A stretch of 64,000 nt of DNA from Dentipellis sp. KUC8613 (GCA_002286715.1 NSJX01000053.1:1-64000), one strand, 5' to 3'; shown: positions 48,580 to 60,108, counted from the first letter of the stretch. The notes: a model not told the origin generated them from the letters alone. Numbers and translations: made by a program.

Positions 48580-49410
48580 ATGTCGCACTTTCCTGGCACT
48601 AGCGGGCACCGTAGCTCCAGCAGCAGGTATGCAATCGTCCAGAGGCACTCGGCAACTCGCGTGCGATTCGCAGTGGATCAGAATGGACGGCCCATTCTAC
48701 CTCAGGCTGGCAACTACGAATTCGAAGACCTGCAGAGCTCAGCACAAGTTCCAAGCGCAAGTGAACGGAAGACAATTGCGAACCACACACGCAGCCACGG
48801 ACCAATCGCAAATTATGACAACCGCCACCCAACTTCCTCGGCGGGGCGTTCCACTGCGCATTCGAGTACTGGTGCTCCGGTGCAGGATGCATCACGCCAA
48901 TGCGAAACTGTACTCGTTGGCCCTCCCGGGCGACGCCGCAGGGTGCTCACAATCCCATTGGGACATACGCACGGCGCACCTGAGACCTGCAGAAATGGGG
49001 GGGAAAGGTACAGTTCTTCCTTGCAACGCATATTTGATGTCAAGAGAGCGGCGAGAGAAGCGATGGAGAAACAAGAACAGGAGAAACAAGAGAAAGAGAA
49101 ACAAGAGAAAGAGAAACAAGAGCAAGAGAAACAAGAGAAAGAGAAACAAGAGAAAAAGAAGAAGAAGCAAGAGCGAAATAAGAAAAGACAGGCAGCTTTA
49201 ACTCAGGCTCAGACTCCGCACGCGTCGTCCAGCCAAAGATTCCGTGATCATGAGCGAGCTCTGCACCCCCGCGGCAGAGTTTTCCCCAGTGGGTACCATC
49301 CACGGGATATAGAGAACGACCGTGAGTCTTGGGAAGATGTTCCTCCGAGTAATTATGGAGACGATGAAAGCGACGATGACTACGTACCGACTAACACCAA
49401 AAGCATGTAG
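48580..49410 (+). CDS. Hypothetical charged protein with K/E/Q repeat
   Basis: A single-exon frame of 276 codons begins MSHFPGTSGHRSSSSRYAIV. Residues about 160-205 form a Glu/Lys/Gln coiled-coil-like tract of repeated EKQEKEKQ units. The C-terminus is acidic (DESDDDYVPTNTKSM). ATAA-type promoter motifs sit 20-60 bp upstream. No domain recognised. GC content and codon use are lower than in the flanking genes, and no intron is needed. It could be a young or lineage-specific gene, or a non-functional frame kept open by the repeat. Confidence 0.4.
   Translation: MSHFPGTSGHRSSSSRYAIVQRHSATRVRFAVDQNGRPILPQAGNYEFEDLQSSAQVPSASERKTIANHTRSHGPIANYDNRHPTSSAGRSTAHSSTGAPVQDASRQCETVLVGPPGRRRRVLTIPLGHTHGAPETCRNGGERYSSSLQRIFDVKRAAREAMEKQEQEKQEKEKQEKEKQEQEKQEKEKQEKKKKKQERNKKRQAALTQAQTPHASSSQRFRDHERALHPRGRVFPSGYHPRDIENDRESWEDVPPSNYGDDESDDDYVPTNTKSM
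49071..49165 (+). repeat. Tandem gagaaacaagagaaa-type repeat
   Basis: A 15-bp purine-rich unit, in places with an expanded 30-bp period, is repeated about six times and encodes the EKQEK tract of the surrounding frame. Confidence 0.85.
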
Positions 49411-49759
49411 ATACTGTGCACTCCGAGTACTGCACCATCCAATGATAAGAGGGTTGATTGGGTTCAGAGTAATAGAGGCTGGGGCCAAGATCGAGGTCAG
49501 TCATACCGCCTCGCAAGAGATGTTGGCGAAGGAGAGCGATAGCCAAAGCCATGAGTGAAGTCACAAGTGGCGCAGCGAATTCAGCCGGGCCGACGTCGGC
49601 CCACTCAGATCGAAGGGTTAGCACGGCGACCCAGTCCGCCTGAACAGAGGACATCTTAGTCTCGTTCCCAGCCGTTCTAGAGGGGGGATCCTTGCGCTCT
49701 GTATCCGAGGAGAGTGGTAGGATGAGATATCGGGTGGCGCAGGCGGATGTTGCCGAGAC

Positions 49760-49858
49760 GGAGCTCAAAATCGGAGTCAAAAAAATCGGTCAGTTCGCGC
49801 GCAGGAGGCGTCCCCACTCGAAACTTGACCGCTTTTTTTGACTCCGCTTTTGATCTCC
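49760..49858. repeat. Long hairpin: 36-37 bp inverted repeat with 26-nt loop
   Basis: Left arm 49760-49795 and right arm 49822-49858 are reverse complements with about four mismatches. Both contain the core cggagtcaaaaaaa on their respective strands. It lies in a gene-free interval. It could be a tiny inverted-repeat element, a transcriptional stop structure or the hairpin of a small RNA. Confidence 0.85.
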
Positions 49859-50356
49859 GCTCGAATACCGGGCCGGGATACCGAGACGCCTCCCTGAACG
49901 TCTGGAACCGAGACTAAGGACATCTATGGTTTGTACATGCTCTAGCCCATGCGCACACACCGTTGGAATATTTTCACCCTGTCCCGCTCCGTGGGCCGGC
50001 GATTTTTGTGGTGGTTTGCAGGGCTGACCTTAACCTTAGGAAAGGCCGGGCGGCGGGCACTAGTACTGGAGGATGGCGGCGGGAGACGATGAGCGAAGGA
50101 TTGTGAGCAGAAGTTGGATAGAGGTTGAGATCTGAGAAGTGGTCGGTACTTAGCGTATAATTAGTAGTACCATGCAACCGGTTTCAGGATGTCTGCGCAC
50201 ATACGACGAAGTCATTGACAAGGAAGCTGCAAAGTCTAGTTGGATTCGATCGATAGTCCAACGGGCATGCGCACAAGGCGGTGATATGTGATATACAGGC
50301 GTTACGCGTTAAACAACAGCACGGGCACGAGAAGCGGGATCAGCGATCACGAAGAG

Positions 50357-50396
50357 GGAAAAGGAAAAGGAAAAGGAAAAGGAAAAGGAAAAGGAA
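50357..50396. repeat. (ggaaaa)n microsatellite
   Basis: Six perfect hexamers plus a partial one, purine-only on the plus strand. Confidence 0.95.
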
Positions 50397-51328
50397 GTGG
50401 ATAAAAAGAAGACAAAGGTCGAAGGACAAGCGGGCGTAAGGAGCTATAGCTACCGCCGAAGAGGGAAGTGGGAACAAGGAGATGGAGAAAAGAAACATAT
50501 GTATCCTCCGCGTGTGTGGGAAAATAGCATGGCGGGCGAAGCAAATTATAGGCATGACGAAAGACGAAAGAACTCAGGCGCGACCATCGACCCAACGTCG
50601 ACATCGGCAGGGAACCAAACCAAGCACAAATAGAGACTATATACAGCGGAACGGAAAGCGACAAGCAATTACGAAGTGGTTGTACAAGGGGCGAACCAAA
50701 CGACGAGCGAGCAGGCAGAAGTGGAAGAGGAAGGGGAAGAGAAGAAAAGCAAGACGCGGCAGAATAATATAAATAAACGGCAGATGGCGAGATTCGGATT
50801 TGGGTGGGGTAGAGAGTTTGGATGGGTGGATGGATGGCGGAGCGTAGGTGCTCGCGGCCGCTATACGTACGTATACAACGCTAGATGCTCCATTGACACA
50901 GACACGACACGATAAATACGCCCACCTCGCTGTTGATACCTGACGTCGGGTGACGGTGGTGGAACGGGAGCCGAAGACGTCAAAGATGTCGACGACGGCC
51001 GCAGGGACGTGGAAGATGGGTAGATGTGAAGCGTCGAGGAGCCAACAAGCGACATAGACTTGAAGGTTGCAAAGTTGATTTGGCTGGTTGAGTGGGTTGA
51101 TTGGGTGGGTTGATACAGAATACGCTGCAGCAGCGGTTAGCGGTGGTTGTACAGACATCATCAGTGTCCTTCCTATCCATGCACGATGCGTTCGGTTGGT
51201 AAATATGACAATTGCAGATTGACTGTTCATTATCGCCCTCACGGGCGGGCTTGCGACGATAATCACGGGAGACGGCGAGACGGGGAGCACGATCCAGGGA
51301 AAGCAGACAAGGCAGGACACGCGGCGCA

Positions 51329-53512
51329 TCAGAAGTGCGCGAGGTGGATCCCCGCGCCCAACGCGCCGCCGCCGCCCGTGCCGCCGCCCTGCACGACCTG
51401 CTGCTGCTCCTGCACGCCGCCCATCGGCTCCCCCTGCTCCTCCTCGAACAGCTTCCGCCCCATGTCCGCACGCAGCCCGGACGTCAGCCCCTGCATCGCG
51501 AGGCCGGGCGTGCGCGTGGTCGCCGCAGCAGGCGACGGCGAGACGTTGATAAAGTCATTCAGGTTGAACGTGAACGTGCCGGGGGTCGTGGGAGGCGCGA
51601 GCATGGGCTTCGACTCCGCAGGCGGCGGCGGCGAGGGCGGGCGGCGCTGCACCTGTGCTGGCCGCGGCGAGGGCGACACCGGCGGCGGGAGTAGCTCGGG
51701 CGGACGCACGTCGGTGGGCGTCGAGGGCGTGACCATCATCTTCGGCGGCTCCGCGAGCCGAGCAGCCCCCGCTGCCTCCGGAAGCATGTTCTGGTTCTGG
51801 CTCTGGTTCTTGGCCACGAACGGGTCCGAGCTTCCACCGCGGATCAGCGTGCCGCCGGGGACTTGATTACGCGCGGGGCTCTCGCTGAGCACCGTCGACA
51901 CCGAGCTGAAGCTCCCCGAGTTGTCGCGCGCGAGCATGCGCTGTGCGAGCGCGCCGTCGGGCGTCCCGCCGCCGCCACCTGCAGCAGGAAAGAGCACGCG
52001 TCCCTTGGCATGCAGCTCTGCTCCACCACCGAGCGCGCGGAACGCCGCCGCGTCATGCGCGTCTTTGCTCCGTGTCGTCGACGGCCGTGCCGGCGAGGGC
52101 GATTCGTGGAGGAAGTAGAGCAGGTTGATCGCCTCCTGGTCTGTGGCGGTCGCGGGTGTGGTCCCATTTCCTCCACCAGCCACTTGGTGACCCATTTTAG
52201 GCGTCGTGTTTCCATCCCCGGCGCCAATACTGCGGCCTCCCATGGTCGGAGTAGTGGGCCTCGCATTGGGTATGGCGAAAGACGATTCAGCCGAAGGCAC
52301 GAGAGAGGATGGCGCGGTGGTGGTCCTTGTCGAACTCTGCGCGTACTGGGCTATGGACTGTGAGGATCCGACATCTGATCCCGCGGAGATGCTCGAGCGC
52401 GGCGATGCAGTGCCCACGGTGATCGACGAGCGGGAGTTGCGCAGGAGAGATGTGAGTGTCGCAGCGGCCTTCATGTCGAGCTCCGCGTCGCGCGCATCCG
52501 TCGCTCCGACGTCAGGCACGTTCGCCCCGCGACGGCGGGACTTGCCCTTATCGCGCCGACTGGATCCCTTCCCGCGCGCGGGCTCCTCGTGACGATGGCG
52601 CGCCTGGGCGCGCGTGCTCTCCGCAATGCTCGAGAAAATCTGTGTCCCGGACCCTGTGCGGCTGTGCGCAGTCCGCGACGACTGCGTTGGGTGGGAACCC
52701 CTGCGCGCCTTGGGCGTCCCGTTGGTCATTTTCGGAGGTGCCGGAACATGCGGGTCTTCGGGATTGTGGATCGTACGCGCCCGTTTTGCAGGAGGAGGCG
52801 CGAGGATCGAGGCGTAGAGGCTTTGCGATGGGTTGGCGCTTGACCCCTCTTTCCCGTTGGGTTGGGCATGGTGGGTGCGGGATGAAGAGGGAATGGCAGT
52901 GGGCGGGGCCATGGAGCCTCGTCGTTGGGGCGGCCCGGCAGAGGTCGACATGGTACTACTGCTCCCCTGAACGGGCGAGTTATCATAGTAGGTGCTCTTG
53001 GCTGACAGGCCACGAGCGCCGAAGGGGCTCTCAGCTTGCGCATGGGCTTCAAGGACGTCAAGGGCGACATTCGATACGTTGTGGGTCGCCTTGTATGTGG
53101 CGTAAGACAGTCGGGCACGAAGACCACGAGTGAGCTGCGGAGGGGTAGGAAAGGTAGACACAGATCCAAGTCAGCACTGGTGCTCGCGAATGACAAATAA
53201 AGTGGCCTTAAAAGAGCCACAATACACGGCGCAATGCCGCCACGGGACGAGGGGGAAGGGTCGTGCAACGGGAGACGCGCCGATGCGGGCGTGAGACGCG
53301 TAGCGCACCGTGGAGGGCGTGCGAGAGGGTAGGCGCCAGCTCACCTTGGATATCTCAGCGCGAGCAAGAAACTTCTGTACTGCTCGCTGACGCTCCTCGC
53401 GCTCAGCAGCGTCGGGGAGATCGCCCGCGTCGGACGGGGGCGCGATGGGGCTTGCCTGGAGATAGGCCATGGGGGGCGAGGGCGTCGTCACCGACGACGT
53501 CGGAGTCGTCAT
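51329..53512 (-). CDS. Disordered protein with possible Whi5/Nrm1-like motifs
   Basis: Exons 53512-53345 and 53134-51329 give 657 residues. Exon 1 ends in a helix (ERQRAVQKFLARAEISK) that continues as LTRGLRARLSYATYKATHNV, then VALDVLEAHA. This L-x2-RL-x-A-x-YK pattern resembles the N-terminal block of fungal Whi5/Nrm1 G1/S repressors. Further conserved-looking islands are DQEAINLLYFLHESPSPARP, AAAFRALGGGAELHAKGRVL and TFTFNLNDFINVSPSP; the rest is Ser/Pro/Gly-rich. Many SP/TP sites would suit CDK control, as in Whi5. The assignment is from motif memory only and needs a profile search. The start was chosen because exon 1 opens with MTTPTSSVTTPSPP and splices in frame. Confidence 0.7.
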
Positions 53513-54263
53513 GTTCGTGCTGCGTGTGCGTGTGCGTCCTGCTGTTGAGCGTCGGTGTGCAAGAGCGGCGAGGGAGCGGGGAGCGGGGGACTTGGGCGGG
53601 GGCAGTCGAGACGGAGGCGGGAGGCTGGAGGAGGGCGTGAGTGAGACGCGGCTTGCGGGTTCGGGTCATTATGTCGCGTCGCGCGTCCGCCGCCCGGCCT
53701 TCCGCCCGAACTTGCCGGATTGGGCCGGTGTTTCAGCCACCGCCACCGGCCACGGCGCCGGCCCGGCGCTCGCCAGCGCGTCGCCGGCGTCTGTTGTCCA
53801 TGCACTCGCAGCCCCTCCCACGCGTGCGCGTCACGTCCGTATGTTCTCCGTCTCGCGCAGGCCTCGCGTTCCCCCACGCAAGCCTCGTCCTACGCCCGTC
53901 ATATCTCCATCGCATCCGGGCGCTATCGGCATCATGCGTACATAATAGGCTCGCGCACGCAAGTCTCGGTCGAACAGATGGCTCCGATAAGGCAGATGTC
54001 ATGCTCGCGAAATCAGCTGACGGGCATTGGGTGGACGCTGAGAAATCGGAAATCCAGAATGCAGCGGCATCAGCTAGTGCACCACGTTTCCTGGCCCCCA
54101 GTGCGGCGCGTAACGTCGGAGAATTGACTCGCGTGGGTCCCACAATAATACAGCTACACGTATCCACTCCCCGGTGATCTGTACACATTAGGATCCCAAA
54201 ATACAATACAGCGTCGCGTCGCGTCACGTCTGGCTCCGGGCACAGAGCAATACGACCGAGTGT
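53513..54263. other. Intergenic, no gene seen
   Basis: Promoter of the preceding minus gene and 3' flank of RFC5. A plus-strand frame of 178 codons (53641-54177) has no recognisable features and is treated as chance. Confidence 0.6.
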
Positions 54264-55858
54264 TTATTCATCGAAGCCTGTCAGGTCGATGTCGTACATA
54301 AAATGCTGCACAACAGGAATCAACATCCCCGTTCTCGGAAGCAGCAGGGAACGAGTCAGGCTCACCTTGTGCAATGACATCACCTTGACGACCCATGCCT
54401 CCAAGTGGTATATCTTTTTACTTCCCAGTCGCATCCGGTTCTCCTAAAGGAACCGCGTTAGCTCAGGTACACGTACGCCCCTAGGACAACAATAGCACTA
54501 CATACGTATATGGCTGCCCAGTGCATGATGTCGGCCTTCAGCGCCTCATCCACGCGTTCCACGACGCGAGCTGCCACGGTCTGCACACAATTAGATATGC
54601 CGACCAAAAGGAGACACGAGCTTACCTTGAGAATGACCGTTGGCGGTATACAGTGGCTTAGGAGCTCGTAAAACTTCGCCCGCACGTCCATGACGCGCTG
54701 CGGCGTCTGTTCCTGCACAATCATGTCTGCAACCTTGTGGCAGTACGTCTCCCAGTCCGGCTTCGCGATTGTCAGCGGGCCCGACAGGTTCGGACTAGAA
54801 TGGTGTGGCACTGTCAATCATTCCGAGCGATGGCGACGCACGTATTCGTAGAGGTTCACCTACGTTTGCATTTTGAGTGCCTCGAAGACAAGGATGGCTT
54901 TTCGCATGTTCCCGTTCGAGTCTTTGATGATTTCCTCTGCGGCCTCGTCGGGTATGGCACTCGCACCTGCGCATTTTGCAACGTGGTCAAGAACTTCACG
55001 CATCTGCCACCATTTATTTTGAGCCACCGATCCATACCCTACGGAATGCAGCGTATAAATACGCACCTCAGCAGCATTTGGAGCCGCGACACGCATCAGG
55101 AGACAACGGCTCTTGATCGGCGCGATGAGCCGGCTCGTGCTGTTCGCGCAGAGGATGATGCGCATGTTCGACATGTACTTCTCCATCGTCCTGCGCAGCG
55201 CCGCCTGCGCGTCGCGCGACAGCGAGTCCGCCTCGTTGATCACCACCACTACGCGGCCATGCTGCCTCAGCATCTCGGTTAGACCGTACAATGAGGTAAA
55301 GACACACCTTTGAACCGATGCCGCGCGTTCAAGTCGACCTGCTGCGTCTGCGCAATCTCCTTCAGCACCTCCTGGATCACTATCCGGTCGTAATTCCCGA
55401 CTTCGCTGCAGCCGCGCGGTTAGCTGCGAACAGCTCCAGTGATTGAACAGCAGCGGCACGCACCTGGGCGTAAGTTCAATGTGGTAGTTGCTCTGCACGA
55501 TGTTAACGTCCAGCTTCCGCTTGGACGGCGTCAGGAACACGCGCTGGTCGATCTTGAGCTTCTCCACGCCCGCGCCGAACAGCTGCCGCAGCGTGCATGC
55601 GATGCGTGTTTTCTTCCCTGCGCCCGAGGGGCCGTAGAAGAGCATGTGCGGGAAGTCACCAGATGCGGCCTTGAGGTCTCTTAATCAACTTTATGTGAGG
55701 TATGTATAAAGGAGGGACGCACGAGCGACTGTAGCCGTGCTGATAGACCTTGATGGTAGTTCAGCTGCTCTAGGGTTTTCGGACGATACTGACGTTCCGC
55801 TCAGCGTCATCCAGCGATATGTGAGCCATATAAAGCGCACCTGATCTACCCAAAGCAT
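54264..55858 (-). CDS. RFC5: Replication factor C subunit 5 (clamp loader small subunit)
   Basis: Ten exons (55858-55841, 55788-55723, 55669-55464, 55405-55308, 55248-55067, 55003-54864, 54794-54626, 54580-54506, 54443-54366, 54305-54264) give 357 residues. It reads MLWVDQYRPKTLEQLNYHQG, then Walker A GPSGAGKKTRIACTLRQLFG, the variant Walker B INEADSLSRDAQAALRRTME (the Asn-for-Asp change is characteristic of this subunit), and the sensor/arginine-finger region NSTSRLIAPIKSRCLLMRV with its SRC motif. The C-terminal collar domain follows (NMRKAILVFEALKMQ, LSHCIPPTVILK, HWAAIYENRMRLGSKKIYHL). With Rfc1-4 it loads PCNA onto primer-template DNA, and it also serves alternative loaders. Exon 1 has only 18 nt. 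A decayed copy of exons 1-2 lies at 60330-60445. Confidence 0.96.
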
Positions 55859-55969
55859 GTTGAAAGAGTAGATGGGTGGATCGGTCGGTCTAAGGCTAAC
55901 TGTGAGGGTGTGAGGTGGAGGATGGCGGTGAGAAGCGCCCAAAACTGGAGTGATACGCGTCTGTCACGT

Positions 55970-56020
55970 CTACGCGTGACGTCACGCGTTTGGTTCGTGG
56001 AGTCCGGGTTGTCGTCCTTG
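55970..56020. repeat. Duplicated block, left copy (paired with 60527-60576)
   Basis: Shares gcgtga-gtcacg, then ggttcgtgga, then gtcgtccttg in the same order with 60527-60576. It is the RFC5-proximal end of the segment duplicated together with the family gene. Confidence 0.75.
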
Positions 56021-56249
56021 TAGCCGTTTACAAATCGATAGGCCGCTTCTGAAGAGATCACCGCACAGGGCGGACTTTCAATATTTATGCGGAGATTTGA
56101 TCAAGTAGCGGTTGATGGCAAGAGCAACGCCACCGTTGCCACAATTACGGCTGTCGGAACCTCGGCACCAAACAACTCCGATCCAAATTTTAAATTCCTC
56201 ATGCGCAATGATTTGTCGCGAAGCGGCCTATCGATTTGTAAACGGCTGT
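56021..56249. mobile_element. MITE-like inverted-repeat insertion (~230 bp)
   Basis: The 28-bp cores at 56022-56049 and 56220-56247 are perfect reverse complements (agccgtttacaaatcgatag... at the left edge). Similarity extends more weakly inwards and outwards. The paralogous DNA upstream of F (60567-60594) runs straight from gtccttg to acaacgac, i.e. it has the empty site. A 2-bp tg direct repeat may be the target duplication. It has no coding capacity. The interior is not obviously similar to anything else in the window. Confidence 0.7.
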
Positions 56250-56569
56250 GACAACGACTACAATTTGGACCCTTCACAGGCTAAACCCCGCCATAAACAT
56301 TGGTTTCGCTATTGTATATGCTCTCAACCTTCGAATATTCAGATTTCCTCTCTACCCGGGACATATGGGACTCTTCAAGCCCAATATATTTGCGCGCTGG
56401 AATATCACCACTCCGCACAATTTGTTCGCAGTGCAATGATATGCATTTGCAAGACGTCTTGCAAGGTACGCTGCTGAAACGGTTCTCAGAGCTCTAGGCT
56501 TCTGTGTGGGTGCGTATAAGCTCATATGGATACAATTAACTTGGCGACAATGTCGCCTATATCCCGGGC

Positions 56570-56813
56570 ACCAAGAACCAGGATCGGCACAATCGTTGGT
56601 GGTATAGCCAAATCAAGCATAAAGACCGGGAACATAGCTGGGTTGGGTGCAACTTCTGGTGATGAACATATCCATACCAAGCACAAAGATGAATGTCCCC
56701 GAGGACGTTATAAACTAACGTACTTGTATGCTGTGGTGCGTCACAGCACGTACAATTAACCTTTCAATCCCCTTCCCCCTTGTCACAGCACCTGGTCTTG
56801 CTAGTCAATCCCC
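56570..56813 (+). promoter_or_regulatory. Conserved family promoter, gene E
   Basis: Close match to 60898-61101: caatcgttggtggtatagcc, then a agcataaagac block, then ttataaac (56708-56715), then acttgtatgct, and acaattaacc just before the leader. The TATA box is about 100 bp before the ATG at 56814. Confidence 0.75.
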
Positions 56814-59800
56814 ATGCTGCCCTACTGGGAAAATTATGAGAGAGAGCTTGAGGTGCTGGACTTCGGTCTTCCGATCTGGCAGGCGGAGCCGTTCGACGAG
56901 AGAGACGAAGTGCAAGTAGGCGACGTCGGTTACGTAGAGTACGCCCCTCCTTGTTCTGTATCTGTTCAAATACGCTCTTCTAACACAGCTGCGGCAGTGA
57001 GGGCCGGTTCCGTAGAGTATTTAACATATTCTACGGGGACACACGTATCACAGAAACCACTGGTTCAAATGGGCACCAGTCGCAGGGTCCCTCTACAGAA
57101 CCTCAACCTCAACCTTCGAGCCGCGCGACTTTCCGCCCCGCCCAGTATGAGGCGCCGTTACCCAACGAGTATGGTGTGCCAGATGGCCACGTCCCATTGC
57201 AGATGCCGGCGACGGAGTTCAGGTTGCACGGCCGCATCTCTAAGGGGTGGCACTATAGAGGCGATTACAAGTCGACAGAAGTCAGTTCGCAGGGTGGGAT
57301 TGACATGACAACTCCGTGAGTCGAGTATCATGTGCACTCGTGTCGACCGTTCTGACCTGTATACGGCCAGTATACCTTTAGAATCTAGCGTTAGTTTCTC
57401 TTTCAAGTCCGAGAGTCAGCGCTTTGCCGCACTCATGCTGCGCACGCACGGCGATCACTACAAAGCCCCCGAAGGCATCTTCAAGGCCTATTCCCGTCGT
57501 CGGTGGAAGCAGTGGCGCGCTTTCACGTCAAACCAGGACGCACACTATATGCACGCCACTAAGCTGATGCTTGTTTACGGGTACACGAAGACGACCGCAT
57601 GGACGACTGTGGCGATCGAGGGCCAGCGAAGCTCTGGCCGATTGGAGTTCAATGTCGATCTGCCGGCATTGGGCAGCACGGGGCTGGACGTCCAGCACAG
57701 ACGGGAGGCGACCACCTCTCCCCACACTAACCACGGTCCCTGGAGGCCGCAGATGGAGACTGAAGACGAAGAAAGCGTCGCCACGTTGTCTACGGCGAAC
57801 CCGGGTCTGAAACAAAACCAGACGGTGTTTATCCGGCGGATCATGGCTTCCGAGATGTCCGCTTTGGAGAGGCTGAGGCTGGCGGTAAGGTACAGATTCG
57901 GGGGGCGAAGCGGAAGTGGCGGAGTGCGCAGGCCTCTGTATGAGCGTGCGCGAGACATGGTGAGGCGGCTGGGGCATCCCACGATCCAGGGTGGGGATGT
58001 CGCGTCTTCCCGTGACCACGAAAAGCACAGCCCGGCCGATTCTGAAATCGGGTCAACAGACGCAGACAGACACAGTCATTCTTCTTCAGCTACAGCATCA
58101 AGGAGCTCGGACGATAGCTACAACATATCTCCTGGCCACCATGTGAGTATCTTTTTTGGCTTTCATCGGGTCAGTGGCGTGCATACTCATTGGATTCCGT
58201 AGTATGTCGATCCGCTCGAAGAACTGTTACTCTACGTCCTCGAGGTCGGTCTCGAGTCGTGTTGATGAACATGAACTAACATGTAGAGCAGACCGAGAGA
58301 AAGGCAGTCAGTGCTGTAGTCTCGGATGACGATGTCAGCAAATTGACCAAGGTAGTACATGGGCCGCCACATACAACGTCAAAGATTTAACTCATAATGC
58401 TACAAAGATCTACAAGTCCTCCCACGACAATCGCCTGCCTGCCGATATGACAGAGCTTGTCAAAGAGCTTAGACCCGAGACAGTAAGTGCCGATTTTAGT
58501 ACATGGAAAATCTTTTTGATAACAAATGTCAAATGTCACTTCCGTGAAACGGAATCAGACTACAGACGAAGATGGTATTGCTTATTTGTGTGGACTAGAC
58601 CAATCTCAGGTGCGTGGTCATCCTCGGTAAGTCTCCTGCGATCCACGCTTGACACCGCGCCACAGGCTATTACACCTCGTCCTTCAGAGAGTGGGATGGC
58701 TTCAAAGGTATGCTCTTTGCCGTCGAATGCCACACGTATTAGACCTCGTTCTGAAAATTCCATTCTCGTTCCAGGACACCGATTCTACAATACAAGAGTT
58801 TCAGGATATTGACATGAGCTCCTCTCCGAATACGTCACTCACAACAGAAAACCACCCCGAGATCGAGGAGCAGTCGCTCCATTCGGCCTCTAGACACCAG
58901 GTGAGTGAAGACGTTGCTCCACTAGTATGACCAATCATCTAACGTCATTTCCAGCTCTTTTGGTTCGAGTTATTTAACCAAGCTTCGGCCTTGTGTGCTT
59001 CTTGTGAACTCCTCATTCGCAGCGTTACATTTACAATTAATCGGGTACGCTTCATCGTTCGCTGTAGTCAAATATTTTGTGAAGAAGCATCCATTATCCA
59101 GGAGAAACTACTCGACTTGCAGCGACAAGCCTCGTCAATGTTGGACGAAGCGAAGAAATTCCTAGGACTCCTTTCTCCCGAAGATATGCAGCGCCTCCCA
59201 GAGAATCCAACCATGTTATTCCTCGAACAGACTGCAAAGTATGTCATAACCTGCATGGACTGCGGACAAGTTGTGCTGATCTCTGTACAGCATCGTTGTC
59301 TTGCTTTATCGCCGTATTGAACATTGGGCATTCCTTGGGTTCCCAGCGTTTCTGATGCGCGCATCTGCGACTGGCAAGATCATCAGAGATTTCTCTGGAG
59401 TAATAGAAAGATATCAAATGATCTATACCAAAGTACATGCCTTTTCATGATCTGGGTTGCGTAGGAATTTACGATTCATCTAGGTCCGTTTGGCCTGCTC
59501 CCCGACTTCTGTCGATCCATCCGAATTCATCAGGGTGCTTCTGATCATAGTTCGCCCACCGTTCACATGTTCCCATCGTCGTATCTAGCTGACACGCGTT
59601 TAGGGTGGATTTGACCTACTAAACCTTCCTTCCGAGCGTGAGATGAACTACGAAGCAGGGGCCGCTGATAGTCAGTCTTTTTTTTTTCAATGTTGGTGGC
59701 GCACAACCGACCTTACTTCTCATAGGACATGAGGCGCTCATTATCCCGAATAATGACAGCCGTAAATTGTTAGAATTGAGGAGAGATGCGGGGATACCCT

Positions 59801-60108
59801 CGCACCTCAATCGCCCCAAACCTGGGGAGTCGATGCAGCTTATGGCCACCGAGTCGCGTCCGTTACTTACAGGTGCACTAACCGCGTTTGGGGTCGCTCA
59901 GGCCATTGCTCAAGACCAAGTGTTGGAGCCTGGTGATCAAAGACCTCCTACTGTGGTGCCGGTGGTGCGTTTTGTCGGCTTGTTTGTCCATGAAGTTGTT
60001 GACACGGTTTATCAGATATTGCGAATCCACGCATATCTGGGCAGGTTGGCCTTCTCGAGGTTCAAGCACTCACCTTCTAGTGTTTACCGGGAATTACATC
60101 AAGATTGA
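56814..60108 (+). CDS. Uncharacterised multi-exon family protein, member E
   Basis: Twelve exons to 59432 are well supported and give 664 codons: 56814-56938, 56989-57315, 57371-58142, 58203-58244, 58289-58351, 58408-58482, 58559-58609, 58666-58707, 58775-58900, 58955-59044, 59102-59238, 59291-59432. Landmarks are YWENYERELEVLDFGLPIWQ, VQVGDVGYVD, GRFRRVFNIFYGDTR, SVSFSFKSESQRFAALMLRT, MLVYGYTKTTAWTTVAIEG, NQTVFIRRI, DPLEELLLYVLE, SAVVSDDDVSKLTK, PADMTELVKELRPET, and the helical EKLLDLQRQASSMLDEAKKF. Coding sequence probably continues by further exons through LLELRRDAGIPSHLNRPKPG, which matches the end of D, to a stop at 60108; this last part is less certain and could be a separate gene. Function unknown. 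Confidence 0.75.

Larger units (their letters stand above)
49411..51328. other. 1.9 kb without a supportable gene
   Basis: Apart from the hairpin at 49760-49858 and a microsatellite at 50357-50396, I see only short frames. The right part is the 3' flank of the minus-strand gene ending at 51329. Confidence 0.55.

Noticed and set aside
53641..54177. 178-codon plus-strand frame between RFC5 and the Whi5-like gene
   Set aside because: Arg/Ser/Ala-rich with no domain or promoter evidence.
59433..59449. Immediate stop (VHAFS) as the end of gene E
   Set aside because: It lies just past a conserved exon end; in D and F the equivalent place is a splice donor, and gtacat here fits as one.
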